Positions 1 to 6,114 of a stretch of 7,741 nt of DNA are shown in pieces. The DNA is from Conexibacter sp. (GTDB lineage: Bacteria; Actinomycetota; Thermoleophilia; Solirubrobacterales; Solirubrobacteraceae), in contig JAOPZD010000286.1 in the NCBI GenBank assembly GCA_025964295.1, forward strand, positions 1-7,741, written 5' to 3'. How positions within the stretch are numbered: position 1 is the first letter of the stretch; every line of letters begins with the position of its first letter. The notes beneath the pieces were generated by a model, which saw only the letters and a program-made list of their open reading frames with translations, had not been told where the DNA came from and searched no databases. Position numbers and translations under genes: made by a program.

Positions 1-1
1 G

Positions 2-736
2 CACCCCGCGCGCTTCGCCGGCTGGGCCACGCTGCCGACCGCCGATCCGGCGGCCGCCGCGGCCGAGCTGCGCCGCGCCGTCGAGGAGCTGGGGTTCGTC
101 GGCGCGATGGTCCACGGCCGCACCGGCGGCGGCTTCCTCGACCAGCCGGCGTTCGATCCCGTCCTGGCGACCGCCGCCGGCCTCGGCGTCCCGCTCTACC
201 TGCACCCGACCGAGCCGCCGGATGTGGTCAAGGACACGTACTACCGCGGGCTGGGCCTCGACCCGGTGCAGCGCGCCGCCGTCGATCTCGAGCTGTTGGA
301 GCACATGCTCGCCACGGCGGGCTGGGGCTGGCACGTGGAGACCGGGACCCACGCGCTGCGGCTGATCCTCGCCGGCGTCTTCGACCGCCATCCGTCGCTG
401 CAGGTGATCCTCGGCCACTGGGGCGAGCTGATCCCGTTCTACCTCGGGCGCATCGACCAGCGCCTGCACCGGCTGGCCGGCCACCTGCGCCGCGGCCCGG
501 CCGAGTGCTTCCGCGACAACTTCCACGTCACGCCCGGCGGCCTGGAGACCCTGGCGCCGCTGCTGCTCTGCCTCGAGGTGCTCGGCGCCGACCGCATCAT
601 GTACTCGGCCGACCACCCGTTCGGGGCCGAGACGGCCGGGCGCGCGTACATCGAGGACGCGCCGATCGGCTCCTACGACAAGGACAAGATCGCCTACGGC
701 AACGCCGAGCGCCTGCTGGCGCTCAGGAGCCGCTGA
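2..736 (+). CDS. Amidohydrolase-family protein (ACMSD / gamma-resorcylate decarboxylase type), 5' partial
   Basis: The reading frame is open from base 2, so the start lies outside the window; 244 residues are visible. The first in-frame ATG (107) is internal, because conserved family sequence (HPARFAGWATLPT) precedes it. The protein resembles the amidohydrolase-2 group (ACMSD, gamma-resorcylate and 5-carboxyvanillate decarboxylases), which are cytosolic metal-dependent TIM barrels that decarboxylate or hydrolyse small carboxylic substrates. Visible marks are YLHP (His codon 203-205), an ET-HALRLILAG stretch, ILGHWGE (His codon 416-418) and SADHPF (Asp codon 611-613). These match the family's metal and catalytic His/His/Asp positions. 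Many relatives have DYPF where this protein has DHPF. The N-terminal metal-binding ExH/HxH motif is outside the window. The gene overlaps the following SDR gene by one base, which indicates an operon. Family assignment is firm. Decarboxylase versus hydrolase, and the substrate, are open. Confidence 0.9.
   Translation, partial: HPARFAGWATLPTADPAAAAAELRRAVEELGFVGAMVHGRTGGGFLDQPAFDPVLATAAGLGVPLYLHPTEPPDVVKDTYYRGLGLDPVQRAAVDLELLEHMLATAGWGWHVETGTHALRLILAGVFDRHPSLQVILGHWGELIPFYLGRIDQRLHRLAGHLRRGPAECFRDNFHVTPGGLETLAPLLLCLEVLGADRIMYSADHPFGAETAGRAYIEDAPIGSYDKDKIAYGNAERLLALRSR
725..729 (+). promoter_or_regulatory. Ribosome binding site for the first SDR
   Basis: AGGAG lies inside the end of the amidohydrolase gene, six bases before the ATG at 736. 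It fixes the SDR start at the TGATG stop/start overlap and excludes longer in-frame extensions. Confidence 0.75.
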
Positions 737-1512
737 TGGACCTCGGGCTTGGGACCGCGACCGCGCTGGTGACCGCCGGTGGGGGAGGGATCGGGCTGGC
801 GATCGCGCTCGCGCTGGCGGCCGAGGGCGCCCGCGTCTGGGTCGTCGACCGCGACCTGCCCAGTCCCGGCGACGCCCGCCCGCTGTCGGCGATCGCGGTC
901 GACCTGCTCCAGCCCGACGCCGCGCGCGGCGCCGTCGAGGAGGTCGTCGCCTCCGCCGGCCGGATCGACGTCCTGGTCAACTGCATGGGCGGGCCGTCGG
1001 GGGACGACCGCGGCTTCCTGGCCCAGGACGACGAGGCCTGGCAGCGCACGATCGACCGCAACCTGCTGGTCGCGGTGCGCGCCTCGCGCGCGGCGATCCC
1101 GCACATGCTGGCCGCCGGCGGCGGCGCGATCGTCAACGTCGCCTCCGACCTCGCGCGCCAGCCCGACCCGCGCTTCGTCGACTACGCCGCTGCGAAGGCC
1201 GCTCTGCTCAGCCTCTCCAAGAGCCTGTCGGTGGAGTTCGGCCCGACGATCCGCGTCAACGCGGTCTCGCCAGGGCCGACCCGCACGCCCGGGTTCGTCC
1301 AGCACTTCTTCGACCACGTCGGCCCGGCCAATGGCGTCAACGGCGAGGAGGCGATCCGCCGCTACGTCGAGGTCGAGCGCGCGATGCCCAGCGGGCGGCT
1401 CGGGACGGTCGAGGAGGTCGCCGCCGCGGTCGCGTTCGTCGCCTCCGGCGTCGCGTCGCAGATCACCGGCACCGAGATCGTCGTCGACGGCGGCGTCCGC
1501 AAGGGCTCATGA
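736..1512 (+). CDS. SDR-family NAD(P)-dependent oxidoreductase (first copy)
   Basis: This is a 258-residue classical short-chain dehydrogenase, the usual length for the family. It should interconvert an alcohol and a ketone in the cytosol. The Rossmann nucleotide motif is TAGGGGIG at residues 13-20, with Ala in place of the first Gly of TGxxxGxG. Asp38 at the end of beta-2 suggests NAD(H) over NADP(H). The usual NNAG is NCMG (82-85). The catalytic set is Asn109, Ser137, Tyr150 and Lys154 (YAAAK). The C-terminus has the familiar TGTEIVVDGG ending. The start is fixed by AGGAG at 725-729 and a one-base overlap with the amidohydrolase stop. The stop overlaps the next start by four bases (ATGA), implying translational coupling. 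Its position between an amidohydrolase and a deacetylase-like gene suggests one step of a degradation pathway. The substrate is unknown. Confidence 0.95.
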   Translation: MDLGLGTATALVTAGGGGIGLAIALALAAEGARVWVVDRDLPSPGDARPLSAIAVDLLQPDAARGAVEEVVASAGRIDVLVNCMGGPSGDDRGFLAQDDEAWQRTIDRNLLVAVRASRAAIPHMLAAGGGAIVNVASDLARQPDPRFVDYAAAKAALLSLSKSLSVEFGPTIRVNAVSPGPTRTPGFVQHFFDHVGPANGVNGEEAIRRYVEVERAMPSGRLGTVEEVAAAVAFVASGVASQITGTEIVVDGGVRKGS

Positions 1513-2438
1513 GCGCGCCCGTCCCGCAGCCGCCCTACCGCGACTGGCCGATCGTCGACCGCCCGCCGCTGACGCCGCCCGACGGCAAGTCCATGGCCTT
1601 CTACATCGCCATGAACATCGAGCACTTCCACCCGGGCGTGCGCGCGACGAGCCGCGCAGCGGTCACCGCCGGCCTGCCGGTCGACCCGCTCAACCACGGC
1701 TGGCGCGACTACGGCACGCGGGTCGGGATCTGGCGGCTGATCGAGCTGCTCGACGACCTGTCGATCACGTCCTCCGTGATGCTCAACGCCGATGCCGCGG
1801 AGGCCTGCCCGCGGATCGTCGCGGCCGGGCGCGAGCGCGACTGGGCGTGGGTCGCCCACGGCGCGACCAACTCGCGGCTGTGGACCGGGTTCGACGGCGT
1901 CGACGCCGAGCGCGCCGCGCTGGCCGACGTGGTCGACCGCATCGAGGCGGCGACGGGCCGGCGCCCGCGCGGCTGGCTCGGGCCGGCGCTCACCGAGACG
2001 GCCGACACGCCGGCGCTGCTGGCCGAGCTGGGCCTGACCTACTCGCTGGGCTGGGGCGTGGCCGACGACCAGCCGTTCCCGCTCGACGTTCCGGGCGCGC
2101 GGATGATCGCGGTGCCCTACTCGATCGAGGTCAACGACATCCCCGTCTTCCTCGACCAGAGCACGACCGCCGAGCAGTTCGCGACGATGATCGTCGACCA
2201 GTTCGCGGTGCTGCACGACGAGGCGCAGCGGCGTCCGGGCGCGGTGTTCGGGTTGTCGCTGCACCCGTTCCTGGTCGGCCAGCCGTTCCGGATCCGTGCG
2301 CTCGCGCGGGCGCTGTCGGTCATCCGAGCGCACGACGACGTGTGGTTCGCGACGACCGACGAGATCGCCGACTGGTACCTCGCCACCGCCTACGACGACG
2401 CGCGGCGGTCGCTCGACGCCGCCGACGGTGTGTCATGA
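1509..2438 (+). CDS. Polysaccharide-deacetylase-family protein, PuuE/allantoinase-like
   Basis: The product has 309 residues and no signal peptide, so it is probably cytosolic. It resembles the carbohydrate esterase 4 subgroup that includes PuuE allantoinase and Helicobacter PgdA. Shared features are YGTRVGIWRLIELLDD near residues 68-83, GWLGPALTET, the ADDQPFPL segment, PYSIEVNDIP, and a late LHPF motif (His252). Family members are metal-dependent and remove acyl groups or open amide rings. The metal site looks altered. Motif 1 reads MNIEHF (Asn36, Glu38) rather than the usual Asp pair, and motif 2 reads HGATNS (His117), so the second His of HxxxH is Asn121. I recall similar HGxTNS variants in relatives, so this may be a real subfamily. 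The ATGA overlap with the preceding SDR supports the start; only a weak AAGGG (1501-1505) precedes it. Being intracellular and in a catabolic operon, it more likely acts on a small C-N compound than on cell wall. The exact reaction is unknown. Confidence 0.85.
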   Translation: MSAPVPQPPYRDWPIVDRPPLTPPDGKSMAFYIAMNIEHFHPGVRATSRAAVTAGLPVDPLNHGWRDYGTRVGIWRLIELLDDLSITSSVMLNADAAEACPRIVAAGRERDWAWVAHGATNSRLWTGFDGVDAERAALADVVDRIEAATGRRPRGWLGPALTETADTPALLAELGLTYSLGWGVADDQPFPLDVPGARMIAVPYSIEVNDIPVFLDQSTTAEQFATMIVDQFAVLHDEAQRRPGAVFGLSLHPFLVGQPFRIRALARALSVIRAHDDVWFATTDEIADWYLATAYDDARRSLDAADGVS

Positions 2439-3259
2439 ACATGGCGCCGAAGACCGACATCCGTCAGCTTGAGGGCGCTTCACCGGCCTCCGATACTGGC
2501 GCCGCCGTGAACGTCCCCGCTCCCCTCGCCGATCGCGTCGCCGTCGTCACCGGGGCGGCGGGCGGCCTCGGCTCGAGCTTCGCCGCGCGCCTGGCGCGCG
2601 ACGGGGCGCACGTCGTCCTGGTGGATGTCGAGCGTTGCGAGGACGCGGCCGCCGGCCTGCGCGCCGCCGGCGGCCGCGCGACCGCGATCGTCGGCGACGT
2701 CTCCGACGAGCGCGACGTGGCGGGCATCGCCCGCCGGGTCGTCGCCGAGCTCGGCCGTTGCGACATCCTGGTCAACAACGCGGGCTTCGGCCGCCTGGAG
2801 CCGTTCGAGTCCATCACCCTCGACTCCTGGCGCTTGCTGATGGCCACCAACTTGGAGGGTCCGTTCCTGATGTCCCGGGCCTTCGTCGGCGGCATGCGCG
2901 CCCAGGGCTGGGGCCGCATCGTCAACATCGCCTCCAACACCTTCGGGATGGGCCAGCCCGTCGGCTTCGCGCACTACATCGCCAGCAAGGGCGGGCTCAT
3001 CGGGCTCACCCGCGCGCTGGCGACGGAGTTCGGCGAGGCGGGCGTGACCGTCAACGCGATCGCTCCGGGGCTGACCCGGACGCCGCGGACGGCGCACACC
3101 ATGGCCGAGCAGTTCGAGCGTGATCGGGTCAAGCAGGCGATCCCGCGGACGGGTGAGCCCGGCGACCTCGCCGGGACGGTCGCGTTCCTCGTGTCCGAGG
3201 ACGCCGCGTGGATCACGGGACAGACGTTCAACGTCGACGGCGGCCTCGTGCTGTCGTGA
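2435..3259 (+). CDS. SDR-family NAD(P)-dependent oxidoreductase (second copy)
   Basis: A classical short-chain dehydrogenase, 274 residues from the ATG that overlaps the previous stop (ATGA). Motifs are TGAAGGLG at 39-46, Asp64 at the end of beta-2 (suggesting NAD(H)), NNAG at 114-117, and the catalytic set Asn139, Ser167, Tyr181 and Lys185 (YIASK). The C-terminus ends in TGQTFNVDGG. All key residues are canonical, unlike the first SDR, so the two are separate enzymes rather than a recent duplication. The first 24 residues are unusual: they are hydrophilic, lie before the normal SDR start, and use codons rare in the neighbours (CGT, CTT, GCT, TCA, GAT, ACT). The in-frame GTG at 2507 would give 250 residues, the typical family length, and sits behind a promoter-like element. 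I keep 2435 because of the overlap pattern, but 2507 is a serious alternative. Neither start has a good ribosome binding site. The function is probably a second redox step of the same pathway. Confidence 0.93.
   Translation: MNMAPKTDIRQLEGASPASDTGAAVNVPAPLADRVAVVTGAAGGLGSSFAARLARDGAHVVLVDVERCEDAAAGLRAAGGRATAIVGDVSDERDVAGIARRVVAELGRCDILVNNAGFGRLEPFESITLDSWRLLMATNLEGPFLMSRAFVGGMRAQGWGRIVNIASNTFGMGQPVGFAHYIASKGGLIGLTRALATEFGEAGVTVNAIAPGLTRTPRTAHTMAEQFERDRVKQAIPRTGEPGDLAGTVAFLVSEDAAWITGQTFNVDGGLVLS
2469..2497 (+). promoter_or_regulatory. Possible internal promoter before the second SDR
   Basis: TTGAGG (2469-2474) and GATACT (2492-2497) are separated by 17 bases. Each matches four of six bases of the sigma-70-type -35 and -10 consensus. 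Initiation about 6-7 bases after the -10 would fall near 2503-2504, just before the GTG at 2507, giving an almost leaderless message. The stretch is less GC-rich than its surroundings. The element is seen in the sequence; promoter activity is inference. Confidence 0.35.
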
Positions 3260-3268
3260 GACACCAAC

Positions 3269-3274
3269 GAGGAG
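3269..3274 (+). promoter_or_regulatory. Strong ribosome binding site for the substrate-binding protein
   Basis: GAGGAG lies seven bases before the ATG at 3282, inside the 22-base gap after the second SDR. It is one of the clearest ribosome binding sites in the window and fixes the start of the lipoprotein at its signal peptide. Strong translation suits a binding protein, which is usually made in excess over its ATPase and permease. Confidence 0.8.
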
Positions 3275-3281
3275 ATTGACG

Positions 3282-4373
3282 ATGCTGAGGATCAACCGAC
3301 GACGCGGAGCCGCGAGCCTCGCTTCCGTGCTGGCCGTCGTGGCCTTCGCCGGCTGCGGGAGCAGCGGCGACGACAGCGGCGCGAGCGCGAGCCCGTCGAC
3401 CGCCGCCGCCACGACGTCGGCGGCGCCGGCCGTCGCCTTCGACAGCCCGGAGTCCGGGCTGCCCGCGACGTTCCCCGACCCGACCCCCAAGGCGGGCTTC
3501 AAGTACACCGTGGGCTACCTGTCGCCCAACACGTCGATCGGCTTCCTGGCCGCCGTCGCCAACGGCGTCAAGCAGCAGACCGAGAAGCTGGGCGGCAAGT
3601 TCATCGCCTACGACGCGCAGTTCAACCAGGACAAGCAGGTCAGCCAGTTCGGCGACCTCCTGGCCCAGAAGCCCGACGTCATCGTCGCCTACCCGCTGCT
3701 GCCCACCGCGCTGGCGGCCAAGGTCGCCCAGGCCAAGAAGATGGGCATCCCGGTCGTGACCAACGACACGCCGCCGGTCGCCGGCGAGCCGCTGCCCGAC
3801 GGCTACGCGACCAACGTGCACCAGGGGCTCGACATCGCCCGCTACAGCATCGCCAAGGCGCTGGCCAAGGACGCGCCGGGCGCGAAGTACGCCCTGCTCG
3901 GCGTCGGTCTGCCGGTCCCGTCGCTGAAGTACGCGATGGAGCGCTCGCGCTACTGGGGCGACAAGTTCGGGATGAGGTTCGCCGGCGAGGTCGACGCGAC
4001 CGACGACACGCCGACCGGCGGCCAGCAGGCCATGACCGCGATCCTCGCCAAGTACCCCGACGTCGACGTGGTCATCGCCTACAACGACACCGCGGCCGAG
4101 GCGGCGGTCTCCGTCGCCCGCTCGTCGGGCAAGCCGAAGATCAAGATCGCCGGCGACGGCGGCGACGCCACGGCCGTGCGGCTGATCCGCAGCGGCCAGC
4201 TGTGGGGCACCTACGGGCCCGACGAGGCCGGCATCGGCCGCCAGCAGGCGCTCGCGGCCTACAACCTGGTCACCAAGCAGAACCTGCCGTTGCCCAAGGA
4301 GATCGTGATCAAGTCGGGGACCATGGTCACCAAGGGCAACGCGGACAACTACACGCCGGCCAACGGCGCGTAG
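3282..4373 (+). CDS. Sugar-type ABC transporter substrate-binding lipoprotein (RbsB-like)
   Basis: The product has 363 residues. Residues 1-25 form a lipoprotein signal: arginines (INRRR), a hydrophobic stretch, and the lipobox FAGC with Cys25 as the lipidation site. It should therefore be anchored outside the membrane. Residues 26-70 are a Ser/Ala/Thr/Pro-rich linker. From about residue 73 to 345 it has the periplasmic-binding-protein type 1 fold of the ribose/galactose group (Peripla_BP_4): YTVGYLSPNTSIGFL at strand 1, PDVIVAYPL near 131-139, GIPVVTND at 155-162, VVIAYNDTAAEAA at 263-275 with Asn268-Asp269 in the usual ligand-site position, and KIAGDGG at 288-294. Relatives bind sugars, polyols, autoinducers and other small polar compounds, so the fold does not name the ligand. 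The gene ends the enzyme operon. Its cognate ATPase lies beyond the oppositely oriented regulator gene, an unusual but workable arrangement. A strong ribosome binding site precedes it. Confidence 0.94.
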   Translation: MLRINRRRGAASLASVLAVVAFAGCGSSGDDSGASASPSTAAATTSAAPAVAFDSPESGLPATFPDPTPKAGFKYTVGYLSPNTSIGFLAAVANGVKQQTEKLGGKFIAYDAQFNQDKQVSQFGDLLAQKPDVIVAYPLLPTALAAKVAQAKKMGIPVVTNDTPPVAGEPLPDGYATNVHQGLDIARYSIAKALAKDAPGAKYALLGVGLPVPSLKYAMERSRYWGDKFGMRFAGEVDATDDTPTGGQQAMTAILAKYPDVDVVIAYNDTAAEAAVSVARSSGKPKIKIAGDGGDATAVRLIRSGQLWGTYGPDEAGIGRQQALAAYNLVTKQNLPLPKEIVIKSGTMVTKGNADNYTPANGA

Positions 4374-4388
4374 CCGATCCTCCTCGGC
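4373..4388. terminator. Weak hairpin between convergent genes
   Basis: The 39-base gap between the binding-protein stop and the regulator stop contains GCCGA (4373-4377) and TCGGC (4384-4388) around a six-base loop. A second short stem, GGCA/TGCC, lies at 4399-4409. There is no T-run on either strand, so intrinsic termination is doubtful. The position between convergent genes is the main support. Confidence 0.25.
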
Positions 4389-4412
4389 GACGGCCGGGGG
4401 CACGCTGCCGCG

Positions 4413-6047
4413 TCAGTCGGCGGCGTGCTCCTGGTCGCCGAGGACCTGGAGGACCCGCAGGGCCAGCTGCATGCTGGCCAGCGTGTCGGGATCCGACAGG
4501 TCGGCTCCGACGAGCTCCTCGATGCGCTCCAACCTGGTGTACAACGACTGGCGCTCGATGTGCAGCTCGCGCGCCGCGTCGGCCTTGCGGCCGGCGTTCC
4601 GGCAGAGCGCCTCGAGCGTCGGGAGCATCTTGGACTTGCGGGTGCGGTCGCGCTCCAGCAGCGTGCCGAGGCGCGCGTGGGCGAACTGCATCAGCTCGCG
4701 GCGGTCGCGCAGCGACCAGATCAGCCGGTCGATGTGCGGGACGGTGACGTCGTGCCAGGCGCGCGACTGGGAGTGCGCGGTCGGCGTCGCCGCGTCGATC
4801 GTCGTCTGCAGCGCGGAGCGCAGCGCGTCCCACGAGTGGGTGCATGGCCCCACGCAGACGACCGGCGGCATCAGCTCGTCGGCCCGCGTGCGCATGCCGC
4901 GGGCGATCAGCTGGGCGAGCCGCTCGGCGACGACCGGGCGGTCCTCGGTCGCGTGCAGCCCGAGCACGATGAGCACGCGCTCGCCGTAGCGATGGTGGCC
5001 GATCAGCACCTGCGTGGACCCGCCGGCCAGGCCGTCGCGGACGTCGCGCCAGATGAGGTCCCACGGCGGCTCGCGCATCGTCGCGGACGTCGGCGCGTCG
5101 CCGTTGCCGGCGGCGCGCGGGACGATCACGACCGGCATCAGCCCGCTGACCGGCTGCTGGAAGCCCAGCTCGGAGGCGCGGACCGCGGCCTCGGCCGTGT
5201 CGACGTCGCCGCTGAGCAGGTCGCCGAGGAACTCGCTGCGCCGCTGCTGGGCGAAGCTCGCCGGCTCGCGGCCGCGCATCAGCTCGATCGCCAGCAGCTG
5301 GCCGATCGCGCTGACGGCCTCGCGGTCGGCGTCGGTCAGCGGCGAGTCGACCGACAGGGCGACGAGCCGGCCCCACTCGCCGCGGCGATCGCTGACGATG
5401 GTGTAGGTCTCGCTGTCGGGCGGCGACGGGAGCTGGCGCGCGAACGTGTCCCAGGCGGTGGTGACCTCGCGGTCGGTCGCGCGGTGCGTCATCTGGAAGG
5501 CGACGCCGCCGGAGGCCATCTCGAGGATCGTCGGGTTGCGGATCCGCGCCGTCAGGTACTCGAGCAGCTCCGCGACGCCGGCGCCGTCGATCAGCAGCCG
5601 CGCTGCCTCGACGTGGACCTCGGAGCGCTGCAGCGCGAGCGACGCCTCGCGGTCGATGATCTCGCGGTTGACGGTCTCGGTGATCTCGATGAACGGCACC
5701 TCGCGGTGCAGCACGATCACGGGCAGGCCCTTGCGCTCGGCGTAGGCGCTGATGACCTTCGGCGAGCTGGTGAAGCGGCTGCCCAGCTCGATCACGAGAC
5801 CCGCGGCGCCGCGCTCGGCGAGGCTGTCGACGAGGTACTCCTCGTGGCGCGCGGCCGGCCCGATGCTGCGCCCGCCGGTGAGGAGCAGCTCGCCGCCCTT
5901 GAGCAGCGCGCCGATGTACGGTGCCTCGCCGGCGTGGACCCAGCGGACGTCGTTGCCGAGGTGGTCGGAGCCCGCGATGACCTCCGGCACGCCGCGCTTG
6001 ACGGTGGGGAGGTCCAGGATGTGCGCGACGGTGATCGGCGAGCTCAT
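4413..6047 (-). CDS. PucR-family transcriptional regulator
   Basis: The product has 544 residues from the ATG at 6047. Residues about 5-127 form the PucR N-terminal domain (ITVAHILDLPTVKRGVPEV through the REVPFIEITETVNREIID segment). The middle part is a CdaR/GGDEF-like region that is poorly conserved in sequence. Residues about 476-536 are the PucR-type helix-turn-helix (HTH_30), with ADAARELHIERQSLYTRLER as its core and the usual RIEELVGADLSDPDTL and LQLALRVL-like ending. Family members are often activators of nearby catabolic genes and respond to a pathway compound. The reading frame continues upstream to in-frame starts at 6116 (ATG) and 6134 (GTG). I prefer 6047 because the domain begins there and the longer forms would run into the ATPase gene and through the palindrome at 6084-6102. 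No clear ribosome binding site is visible. It is convergent with the enzyme operon and divergent from the ATPase gene, so it probably controls both. The effector is unknown. Confidence 0.93.
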   Translation of the reverse strand: MSSPITVAHILDLPTVKRGVPEVIAGSDHLGNDVRWVHAGEAPYIGALLKGGELLLTGGRSIGPAARHEEYLVDSLAERGAAGLVIELGSRFTSSPKVISAYAERKGLPVIVLHREVPFIEITETVNREIIDREASLALQRSEVHVEAARLLIDGAGVAELLEYLTARIRNPTILEMASGGVAFQMTHRATDREVTTAWDTFARQLPSPPDSETYTIVSDRRGEWGRLVALSVDSPLTDADREAVSAIGQLLAIELMRGREPASFAQQRRSEFLGDLLSGDVDTAEAAVRASELGFQQPVSGLMPVVIVPRAAGNGDAPTSATMREPPWDLIWRDVRDGLAGGSTQVLIGHHRYGERVLIVLGLHATEDRPVVAERLAQLIARGMRTRADELMPPVVCVGPCTHSWDALRSALQTTIDAATPTAHSQSRAWHDVTVPHIDRLIWSLRDRRELMQFAHARLGTLLERDRTRKSKMLPTLEALCRNAGRKADAARELHIERQSLYTRLERIEELVGADLSDPDTLASMQLALRVLQVLGDQEHAAD

Positions 6048-6078
6048 GGCCGGGAAGGGTGGCAGGTCGAGCAAATTC

Positions 6079-6107
6079 TTTACAGCAGAATCTGATTCTG
6101 CTAGAGA
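6079..6107 (+). promoter_or_regulatory. Possible promoter of the ATPase-permease operon
   Basis: TTTACA (6079-6084, five of six to the -35 consensus) and TAGAGA (6102-6107, three of six to the -10) are 17 bases apart. Initiation would fall at about 6113-6114, one or two bases before the ATG at 6115. The message would then be leaderless, which fits the absence of a ribosome binding site. The -10 match is poor, so this is tentative. Confidence 0.35.
6084..6102. promoter_or_regulatory. Perfect 19-base palindrome, probable regulator operator
   Basis: AGCAGAATC, one central T, then GATTCTGCT form a perfect inverted repeat with nine-base arms. It lies in the 67-base gap between the divergent regulator and ATPase genes and sits in an AT-rich patch unlike the rest of the window. 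A symmetric site in a divergent promoter region next to a regulator gene is the usual layout of an operator bound by a dimer. It fills the spacer between the candidate -35 and -10 of the ATPase promoter. The symmetry is seen directly; binding by the PucR-type protein is inference. Confidence 0.6.
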
Positions 6108-6114
6108 TCCGCTC

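Noticed and set aside
505..735. In-frame extension of the first SDR to 335 residues
   Set aside because: The extra 77 residues overlap conserved amidohydrolase sequence in another frame. AGGAG before ATG 736 marks the true start.
779..2434. Upstream in-frame extension of the second SDR to 826 residues
   Set aside because: The added part is Arg/Ser/Ala-rich and runs out of frame through the first SDR and the deacetylase-like gene, both clearly real. It is not a fusion protein.
3224..3234. Inverted repeat ACGTT-C-AACGT before the binding-protein gene
   Set aside because: It lies within codons for the conserved C-terminal SDR motif QTFNVDGG, so the coding sequence explains it. It is also too short to call an operator.
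1509..6047. Assignment of the locus to purine/allantoin degradation from the PuuE-like and PucR-like proteins
   Set aside because: Both families are functionally broad, the PuuE-like protein has altered metal-site residues, and no other purine-pathway gene is visible. Kept only as one hypothesis.
4425..6095. A 556-codon plus-strand open frame opposite the regulator
   Set aside because: Repetitive Arg/Val/Leu/Asp sequence without motifs; the minus strand carries the recognisable PucR and helix-turn-helix domains.
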